Below the pieces are notes generated by a model. It was given only the letters and a program-made list of their open reading frames with translations, was not told the origin of the DNA and did no database searches. The position numbers were made by a program, and so were the translations under genes. From Cyclostephanos tholiformis (lineage: Eukaryota; Bacillariophyta; Thalassiosirophyceae; Thalassiosirales; Thalassiosiraceae), in the NCBI GenBank assembly GCA_036939975.1, contig JALLPB010000926.1, forward strand, positions 1 to 12,136: a stretch of DNA of 12,136 bases, given 5' to 3'. Of the stretch, positions 1-7,500 are shown in pieces. How positions within the stretch are numbered: position 1 is the stretch's first letter; the number at the start of each line of letters is the position of its first letter.

Positions 1-50
1 CGTAGCCCTAGTCTATCCTTTGCCTCTCTTTTGTCTTCGAATGCAAAAAT

Positions 51-258
51 CTACAACATAAAAGGTAATGCAATCAAAGGCGCAACGAGTTTTTCCTCCC
101 CAAAAAGGAAAATGCCTAAACTACCGACGATATCTCTCACTCTACCCGCCAAATTCTTAATTTTTGTGACCGAATCTCCGACTGCTACACTAGCAGATAC
201 GATATATGGTACCTCTCCGTGTTGTCTCTCATCCCCTCATCATGCTCTCTACTATCAT
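51..258 (-). pseudogene. Possible small membrane protein, frame broken once, or last-exon remnant
   Basis: Reading the minus strand, an open stretch runs from just inside a TGA at 239-237 to a TAG stop at 53-51, about 61 codons. Its codons mostly begin with A or G, and the translation looks like real protein: a charged amphipathic part (VTKIKNLAGRVRDIVGS) followed by a hydrophobic end (GIFLFGEEKLVAPLIALPF). No ATG opens this frame. An ATG at 258 opens the neighbouring frame for nine codons before that TGA. The two frames differ by a single base in a run of four G (plus-strand C) near 236-240, so one missing base would give a protein of about 68 residues. It would be divergent from the NIPA-like gene. 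It could be a frameshifted small gene, a sequencing error, a last exon whose upstream exons I cannot see, or chance. I do not recognise a family. Confidence 0.33.
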
Positions 259-340
259 ACTCTCCCCGAAGATTCCCCTGCCTCCTCTAACTCCTCATCA
301 CGCCGCAGAGACAACGGGGGACGTGGCGTCATCATCAACG

Positions 341-2048
341 ATGTCGGACGATGCCGTGGTAACGGCCCAAGATTGGATCCGCGGCATCTTCTTCTCGGTA
401 TTGGCCTCCATGATCGGGGGCGCATCGAAGCTTTCGATACGTAAATCATGTGAGTGTCGTTAGAGTCGGACGAGAGACGGACGAAACTTCCCCGCGCATT
501 GTAGATTCGCACACCCGGCCGTTCTGTGCAATAGAGTATACCGAATATTTATTAACATCATTAAATTGAATCCATCTCTCCATTCACCCCCCCGACATGC
601 TCGCTCCGACCGCACGTGAAATCCAGGGCTCGTCGATCCCGGACGACGAGGAAATTCGGAAATTTCGAGCATCGGCGAATGCCACATATCGCGGGATGGC
701 ATGCTCAATCGACGAAACGACGTCGGCGACGATTCGTGCATCGAGAACGACTCGAATCAACTCTCTCCACTGGAAGTCGACGGTGGACACTCCCTCCCCT
801 CCGCTACTACCACCGCCTCGCCGATGGATCAACATTCGCCTTTATTACCGTGCGGTGGTCCCAACCGCGGACACCGCCGACGAGCGAAATCATCCATCAT
901 GATATCATCGACGACGGAACGATATTCGTGGCTACTGTACGTCATGGGAATGATAGGGATGTCCCTGCTTAATCCGATGTGCTGCGTCCTGGCTATGAGG
1001 TACGCGAATCCATCGATACTCGCGCCCTTTTCCGGCCTAACGCTAGTTTGGATCGTGCTTTTCTCGGGAATGTCCGTGGGGGAGCATCCGATGCGCCGTC
1101 AGAAGGTGGCGTGCGGATTGATCGTCGCGGGAGAAATATTGGTGGCGTTGTTCGGGGATCATACGAATGGAGAGGATAGGGACATCGAGGACGTGGTGAG
1201 TGTATGATACTACGACCATCATCGGAGGAGGGGATCCGATCAAAAAAATACACACACAATTCATCGCATCTTACATGCTACAATGACGATATTCGCCCCA
1301 CGTTGCTCTTCACGTTGCATCATTATTATTCGTCAAGATTTCATCGTACGAAAATCCGGCGTTTCGAATCTTCATTGTCTTGATGACGTTGTACATTGCT
1401 CAACTTGGAATTTTCATATGGACGTTCCCGAAGGATTCGCTTCTGAAAAAAGTGGCATGGGGATCCATCGGTGGAAGGTACGTTTTCGTGGCCGTTAAAT
1501 ATTGCATCCCTTGCCACGGCCCTTTCATCTGTCCACACCGTTCACGCTCCACCGCGTTCATCGCTGTATTTTTCAGCATCACCGGCTTTCAAAACTTCCT
1601 GAAGGATGCATTGACGATATTAGATGTGCACACCGAACAATCCGAGTGCACTCTAATGGGCCTACCGTCGGCATTTTACTTGTTCGCCCTCCTGGCAATG
1701 CTCACGTCCTTTTCGGGGCTGCTTTGCCTTTCGGCATGCATGAAAAGATACGATGCCACATACTCGTCTGCGATGTTCGTGGTATCATTCGTCATATCCG
1801 CAAGCTGTATGAGTACCATACACTACCACACGGTGGAGCACTTGGATGGATTTGTCAATTACGTCATGTACCCGTTAGGTCTAATGACCTTATTCCTGGG
1901 AGCGCACATCCTCGTGCAGCCAATACCAATCATCGGTGGCTCTATCCCTGATGGCGATGGAGAGAATCATCCATATGAAGAGTCGTCGTATCCGAACTCG
2001 AATGCGACCTGTTTTGATGAGAGAAATATTGGATATCGGAGATGCTGA
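341..2048 (+). CDS. NIPA-like / drug-metabolite-transporter superfamily membrane protein (4 exons)
   Basis: Exons 341-449, 627-1195, 1338-1477 and 1577-2048 join into 429 aa with phases 1, 0 and 2. The protein has about eight clear membrane segments: roughly residues 12-30, 136-156, 162-182, 193-212, 236-256, 303-326, 334-354 and 365-388. Landmarks are the first helix (GIFFSVLASMIGGASKLSIRKSW), the third helix region (ANPSILAPFSGLTLVW) and SITGFQNFLKDAL after helix 5. Together these resemble NIPA-type magnesium transporters and other DMT proteins. The likely role is moving a cation or small solute across an internal or plasma membrane; the substrate is not shown. The first loop is unusually long (about 100 polar residues, 38-134) and the tail after 390 is polar. 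ATG 341 was chosen because it lies just before helix 1; in-frame ATGs at 206 and 242 would add 45 or 33 residues without recognisable sequence. The gene converges with the Obg gene downstream. Confidence 0.8.
450..626 (+). other. Intron 1 of the NIPA-like gene
   Basis: The donor is GTGAGT at 450 and the acceptor is CCAG ending at 626, 177 nt. It splits a codon after its first base and rebuilds TGG (Trp), so the first helix ends in KSW. The downstream frame stays open back to 629, which supports this acceptor. Confidence 0.75.
1196..1337 (+). other. Intron 2 of the NIPA-like gene
   Basis: The donor is GTGAGT at 1196 and the acceptor is TCAAG ending at 1337, 142 nt, phase 0. The exon 2 frame closes soon after the donor (TGA at 1205-1207). 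The new exon continues directly into helix 5 (NPAFRIFIVLMTLYIAQLG). Confidence 0.7.
1478..1576 (+). other. Intron 3 of the NIPA-like gene, 99 nt and stop-free
   Basis: The donor is GTACGT at 1478 and the acceptor is a pyrimidine-rich TTTTTCAG ending at 1576. Removing it rebuilds a Ser codon and gives GSIGGSITGFQNFLKDAL, which fits the family. The 99 nt are a multiple of three with no stop, so the unspliced reading stays open and inserts 33 residues rich in Cys, His and Arg. Confidence 0.75.
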
Positions 2049-2336
2049 GCGAGGTGGTGGGTAGAACATGATTTCCAGCAGTTTGAAACCCACCTTAATA
2101 CTAACATCATCGGCACATCGTTTATCACAATAAGAGCTATTTAAATCAAGGTCGTCAACGAACGCGCCAGAAACGCCGATGCTTTTGTACGCTAAATGGA
2201 CTTAGATGGTTGCATTAGGTAGTATGAAGGAATAAGAGTTTTACCCTCTTGTAGCATAGTAATATAATTTCGAGCCTCGCAAGCATATCAAAGAATACTC
2301 AAGTCAGTGACATAAGGACCAGAACAGACCTGCAAT
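2049..2336. other. Convergent intergenic spacer (3' ends of the NIPA-like and Obg genes)
   Basis: This 288-nt stretch lies between the two stop codons. No AATAAA is seen on either strand, no long stem-loop and no convincing open frame. It is presumed to hold both 3' untranslated regions, which probably overlap or lie very close. Confidence 0.6.
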
Positions 2337-4472
2337 CTATCCTATCTGCCTCACCACCTGTCTTAACCGCTTGGAAAGACCTCTTAAGCCTTCTCCTGTG
2401 ACTCCTGCACTGATCCCTTGAACATCCCCATGTTCACAAAAAATTCCAACTTCTTCCCCAGCCTGGCCCAATCGAAATAATAGCTCCTCCCTACGCCCCA
2501 TATCAGCATCTAATTCCGATATGAGATCCATCTTGTTTGCCAAGATCAATGATGGACGGTTCATAATCTCCCTTCGTCGTCTACGCACCTCTTGCTCGTA
2601 CTCCCCCTCGCCACCTATCTCATTCTCCCCGTAGATACCACTGCTTCCATATTCTCGCAGTTCTTTCCCCAGGATCTTTAAATCGTTCACGGGGTCCCTT
2701 CCATCTACGCCTGCTGCATCCACCATGTACACTAACGCCTTTGTCCTCTCGATATGCCTCAAAAATTCGATCCCTCTCCCTCTGCCTTCCGCTGCCCCAT
2801 CAATCAAACCTGGAACATCGGCCATGACGATTTGATAACCATCCCTATACTGAATTGATCCTACCAACGGATGCAACGTCGTGAAGGGATACGAGGCTAT
2901 CTTTGGCCTGGCTCGACTCATTGCAGAGAGCAGGCTCGATTTTCCTGCATTGGGAAAACCCACCAATCCAACATCAGCAATCAATTTCAGCTCCAGTTCT
3001 AGATAGGTGGTTTCCCCCATGCCAGGTATTGATTTTTTAGCAGCATTTGATTCCATATTGGAAAAGTATGGACGGTTGGCGTAAGCTTGATTGCCAACTC
3101 CAGGTTTTCCACCCTCGGCAACCAAGAGCGTTGTGTGAGGCTTATCGAGATCGGCTAGGAAAACAGTCTTGCGTATTGCGTTGCCAGAATAGGCCGTGGT
3201 TGCCATTACATCATTGTCGTCACTTGTCTCCGGGGCACTCCAGTGAAACATTCCATCCTCGCCGCGTACTTCCTGGTCGACGACATCATCATAATCCAAC
3301 GGAGCACCACGAAGTTTTCTCCTTCGCTTTCGTTGTCGTTTCATTGACTGAATTTTCTCGTACTCCGTGCCAAAATCCTCTTTCTCATGAGGGTTGATAG
3401 TTTGATCATTCTCATCATCGCTGCCGCCATTGTCATCATGATTAAATTCAGACGATGTGGCCGAATAATGCTCAACTTCGATTTCTTCGCGGCCGAAAAA
3501 TTCGTCGTCCTCATCGCTATTATCTTCCTCTAGATTCTGTTCTTCGAATAATTCGGCTTCTAACTCATCCTCCTCTCCTTCGTTGTCGAACTCATTGCTG
3601 CTACCTACCATTGAAGTTTGAGCTTCGAAGCCAGTTACCAGCTCCTCTTCCTCACCAATATCCTCATCATGTTCAATCTCATCCCAGTCGAGCACCCTCC
3701 GAACTACGACTCCACATGGAACTCTCACAAATACATCCGTTCCATTCTTTCCCTGCATTGCATTTTTGCCCCCTCGTCCCCCATCTCCTCCCATGTAATG
3801 ATGCTTTTCCATCTTGAGCGAGGATATAGTAGGATCAGTCACAAGATACACATTACCCCCCCTCCCTCCATGACCACCGCATGGGCGTTTTTTGTACGAC
3901 CCCAGGCTGTGGAAGGATAAGGCCCCTTTGCCTCCCGATCCACCGCGAGTTTTGATCTGGATGCGATCGATGAACGGACGGTCCGATATGCCCTGCGGAT
4001 TCTTCATTTTCCTGAGCGACGCCTTCTTGCTGCGAATGCCGCCTGGAACTATGGCTATTCGCTGCCCGGGCTTGAGCGTGACGTCGTCATCGTGTAGGAA
4101 ACTGCCTCGGTGGTGGGTGATTTTGGTCGAACCGAAGATACAACGTCGGTGCGCATTGTGCGGTTGCTTGCCCGACGGAGTAGGGGGTACCTTTGTCTTC
4201 GATCTCAGGCTGTAGTGTAGCGCTTTGGCTGTTATCGATGGGGATAACGATAATGCCCTTCTTCCGTAGCATATAGCTGAAAGATAGAAGACCATTCCCA
4301 TGCTTGCTTGGGTGGTTTGTTGGCGCTTGGATTGGGGTATCGTATGATGTGTAGCAGTCGCGCCGCCACAGAATTTTGGCGGGAAGTCTCGTGTCCATTC
4401 TCGTCGTCGTCCATGATATTTATCTCTTTCACCAAAAAACACGCAGATTAAGATACACACTCTATTCATCAA
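2337..4472 (-). CDS. Obg/CgtA-family GTPase, organelle-targeted
   Basis: A single open frame of 711 codons, ending in TAG at 2339-2337. Obg proteins bind GTP and act in assembly of the large ribosomal subunit in bacteria, mitochondria and plastids. The glycine-rich Obg fold starts near residue 167 (FIDRIQIKTRGGSGGKGALS, then CGGHGGRGG and GGDGGRGG) and resumes at 435-500. The G domain follows: G1 GFPNAGKSS at 505, switch region YPFTTLHP, G3 DVPGLI at 552, G4 NKMD at 646, G5 ISA at 687. The chain ends just after the G domain, so there is no C-terminal OCT domain. An acidic, low-complexity insert (about residues 262-433) splits the Obg fold. The second Met, residue 58 (position 4301), begins a basic, Ser/Leu-rich leader typical of a mitochondrial presequence, so the mature start may be there (654 aa). 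Plastid targeting is possible, but no clear ASAF-type motif is seen. Confidence 0.9.
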   Translation of the reverse strand: MMNRVCILICVFFGERDKYHGRRREWTRDFPPKFCGGATATHHTIPQSKRQQTTQASMGMVFYLSAICYGRRALSLSPSITAKALHYSLRSKTKVPPTPSGKQPHNAHRRCIFGSTKITHHRGSFLHDDDVTLKPGQRIAIVPGGIRSKKASLRKMKNPQGISDRPFIDRIQIKTRGGSGGKGALSFHSLGSYKKRPCGGHGGRGGNVYLVTDPTISSLKMEKHHYMGGDGGRGGKNAMQGKNGTDVFVRVPCGVVVRRVLDWDEIEHDEDIGEEEELVTGFEAQTSMVGSSNEFDNEGEEDELEAELFEEQNLEEDNSDEDDEFFGREEIEVEHYSATSSEFNHDDNGGSDDENDQTINPHEKEDFGTEYEKIQSMKRQRKRRRKLRGAPLDYDDVVDQEVRGEDGMFHWSAPETSDDNDVMATTAYSGNAIRKTVFLADLDKPHTTLLVAEGGKPGVGNQAYANRPYFSNMESNAAKKSIPGMGETTYLELELKLIADVGLVGFPNAGKSSLLSAMSRARPKIASYPFTTLHPLVGSIQYRDGYQIVMADVPGLIDGAAEGRGRGIEFLRHIERTKALVYMVDAAGVDGRDPVNDLKILGKELREYGSSGIYGENEIGGEGEYEQEVRRRRREIMNRPSLILANKMDLISELDADMGRREELLFRLGQAGEEVGIFCEHGDVQGISAGVTGEGLRGLSKRLRQVVRQIG

Positions 4473-4547
4473 CGCATCTGTCTGTCCCTGCTCACAGCCC
4501 TAAAATAATAATTATTAATAATACTCCTTCATCCCCGAGCTGAAACC
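4302..4547. promoter_or_regulatory. Shared divergent promoter region of the Obg and PHD/AT-hook genes
   Basis: The two genes start back to back: 75 nt apart if Obg begins at 4472, about 246 nt if it begins at Met58 (4301). The core is an AT-rich block at 4501-4523 containing a perfect 12-bp palindrome, TAATAATTATTA, at 4506-4517. No standard TATA box at a fixed distance can be assigned. The layout predicts a bidirectional promoter; this is inferred from position only. Confidence 0.45.
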
Positions 4548-7500
4548 ATGCCGAAGACGCCGGATTCCGGTGGGATCCCCCTCCCCCCCTCCTGGCCGCC
4601 CTTCAATCGAGACATGTGGGACGACCGGGCGCACTGTCTCCTCGAATCTCTATCGCGTATGGGTCATGAGGACGAGGACTACGCGTCGGTCCCCGCGGCC
4701 ATTAACATGAGCAAGGGCTCGTTGGCGAGGGCCGCGAAGGGACGGCAGGAGAGTAGCATCGGCATCGCGAAGATGTTGGGGGGGGATAAGGATGGCGCGA
4801 CGAAGGAGCGGCACGGGGACGAGGAGGAAGAGGAAGTCGACGTCAAGACCCGACTTAGGGTCAAGCCCACCAGGGTGCTGAAGACCTACGAGCAGCGGCG
4901 CAAATTCATAGCCAAGGCCATGGACATGCACCGGCGCACCATAGGAGGGGGGCGATCTGGCCGTCGTGGTCGAGCCGAATGCGTCTCGTTCTTCCGGAGG
5001 GTCTTGGAAATTCTGGACGAGCAGTACGAGGAAGCGCTGGGAGCCGAGGGCGTCGGGGACGACATCGACGACGAGGGGAGCCCGAGGGCCATTAAGGGGA
5101 GGTATGTCAAGTCCGAGGAGTACGGAGAGCCGAGCTCAAGCTCGGAGGAGGATGAGGAGGAGAGCAGTGAAGAGGAGGAAGGAGGGGGTGAGGAAGAGGA
5201 GGAAGAGGAGGATGACGAGGAGGACGAGGAGGAGGGGGCGGATGACGACATGGAGGAGGTCAAGGATGTCACGCCTGAACAGAAAAAGAAACAACGAAAG
5301 GGACCAGGCCGGCCTCGCAAGAACGAATCAGCCTCTTCTTTGGCACCTCCCAAGAAGCCCAAGGTTCCCAAGCCGAAGCCTCGGGTGGTTCTCACTGAAC
5401 AGGATTTTTTCGATCAGCACAACGACTTGTGCGAGGTTTGCAACCAACCCGGCGAGGTGCTGTGCTGCGCGACGTGCAACCTCGTCTTTCACGTGGACTG
5501 TGCCCGCCCTAAGCTAAAGGAAGAGCCCCCTGATGATTGGAACTGTGCCTACTGCTGGGCGGCCGGCGTCATGGGGGGGAAGAAAGATGGGAAGGAACGG
5601 CGAAAAGCAGCCCAGGCCTGCAGGGAGATGGAACGGATGAGAAAGGATATAAAGGAGAGAGATCGAAAGAGAGCGGGGGGGGAAATAATTGAAGTGGAGA
5701 GTGGTTTCGAAGGGAGTGAAGACGATGGGGATAAAAATCTGGCTGTGGTGGACACGAGCGGTGGTGCCAGCGGCGATGGTGTGCGAGTGTCTGTGGAGGA
5801 AGCGGCGTTGTCGGGATGTCGCAAGTGTGTGAAGGAGCTTGCAACAGGGATGAAAACGCGCAAGACGCACGACGACTTTTGTCCACGTAAATGGAGGAGC
5901 GTTGGTAAACCTGTTTATGCCTCACCTACTGCTGGAGTTTCTTCGCCCACAGCTGTTGCTACAGCGAAACGAGAGGAGGTATCAGCCACGGACGAGGAGA
6001 ATGTGGACGATGAGGGGGTAGAGGCAGAGGTAAAAGAGGAGGAAGAGGATCTAGATGACGAAGACGAAGAAGAGGAGAGAGATAACGATGTAGAAGAGGA
6101 AGAAGAAGAGCAGACTGGTTTAAGAGATGGGGGGATGGTCCCCCTTGAGGTATCCGCGGCGGCAGGCTGCATCAAGTGCCTGAAAGAGCTCAAGACCGGT
6201 GAGAAGACTCGAAAGGTTCATGCAGATATTTGCCCACGAAAGTATAGGGGTGCATATATGCTCCGTACTCCCGCAGATATGCCCTCCATGTGCTCTCACA
6301 CTCCTGGACCAGCGATGGAGGTTGATACCGAAGCGAAGGATGACACGAACGCAACGAAATCTGATGTTGCTGAAGCGCCTGAAGATGTCATGAGCAATTT
6401 TTTCGCCGCTTCAGTCTTCCCTGTCCCTGATGCAGAGGAACCCCCATTGAAACGGAGGAAGGTAGGTAGGCCTCCCTCGAGGAAATCATCTGACAGGGTA
6501 CCGGGACGGCCCCCTGCGGCTGAACACCCCACCTCGCCCATGGATGGGCCTGCACCACTCAAGGAGGGGGCGGCTGCGGGATGTTTTAAATGTAAAAAAG
6601 AATTGGCCACTGGTGTTAAGACTCGTAAAACCCACTCTGATGATTGTCCACGAAAGTGGAGGGCGGCTGGTGTGCCTCCCGAAGGCACTCCCAGTCCGGC
6701 GAGTGCTGCGGCTACCAAGGCGAGACAAGAGCAGCAGCAGCTGGAGCAGCAGAAACAGGCAGCAAGTGGCTGCAAAGTGCCTGGTGGTGGTGGATTGCAA
6801 CAAGAAAAGGGTGCTACAACAGAAGATGCTATGTCGCCACCACGAAAGTTACCCGGCAGACCTGGTAGACCACCAAAGCTGTCGTACATGTCTATTCCTG
6901 CTCAAGCTGTCAACACCGTTACATCTGCAACTGCTATGCCACCATTAAAGCTGCCTGGAAGGCCCGGTAGACCGCGAAAGTCGTCCATTGAATCTGCCGA
7001 TACCGATTCAACTGCCGCAACTATCCCACCATTGAAGCTGCCTGGAAGGCCCGGTAGGCCACGAAAGTCGTCCATTGAATCTGCCCCAGCTGAAACAGTG
7101 AATAATCCTCAAGCCGAGGTAGCCGATACTGATTCATTTGCCACAACTTTGTCACCATTGAAGCTGCCCGGAAGGCCCGGTAGACCAAGAAAGTTGCCCA
7201 TTGAGTCTTCCCCAGCTGAAACAGTGAATGCTCCTCAAGCAGAGGTAGCCAATACCGATTCATCTGCCGCAGCTGAGCCACCATTAAAGTCGCCTGGCAG
7301 GCCAGGTAAACCACCGAAGGTGCCTGGTACATCTTCCCCAGCTGAAGCAGTGGATGCTCTTCAAGCCGAGCTAGCCGATACCGATTCATCTGCCGCAGCT
7401 GAACCACCATTAAAGTCGCCTGGCAGGCCCGATAGACCAGCTGAAACAGTGCATACCGATCCTCTTACTGGTATTGTTTCCGATAGCTTTAAAAGGAGGG

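Noticed and set aside
206..340. Upstream in-frame ATGs at 206 and 242
   Set aside because: They only add a Pro/Thr-rich stretch before helix 1 without recognisable features; position 341 is preferred, though they are not excluded.
701..703. ATG 701 as the start of the NIPA-like gene
   Set aside because: It would remove the first helix in exon 1; the splice from 449 to 627 keeps frame and rebuilds a sensible helix end.
3047..3817. Plus-strand open frames across the Obg gene
   Set aside because: They run antisense to conserved Obg residues and the acidic insert, and show no recognisable protein features.
4886..5395. Minus-strand open frame rich in Ser
   Set aside because: It is the antisense of the GAG/GAA acidic tract and PHD1 flank; composition is explained entirely by the sense gene.
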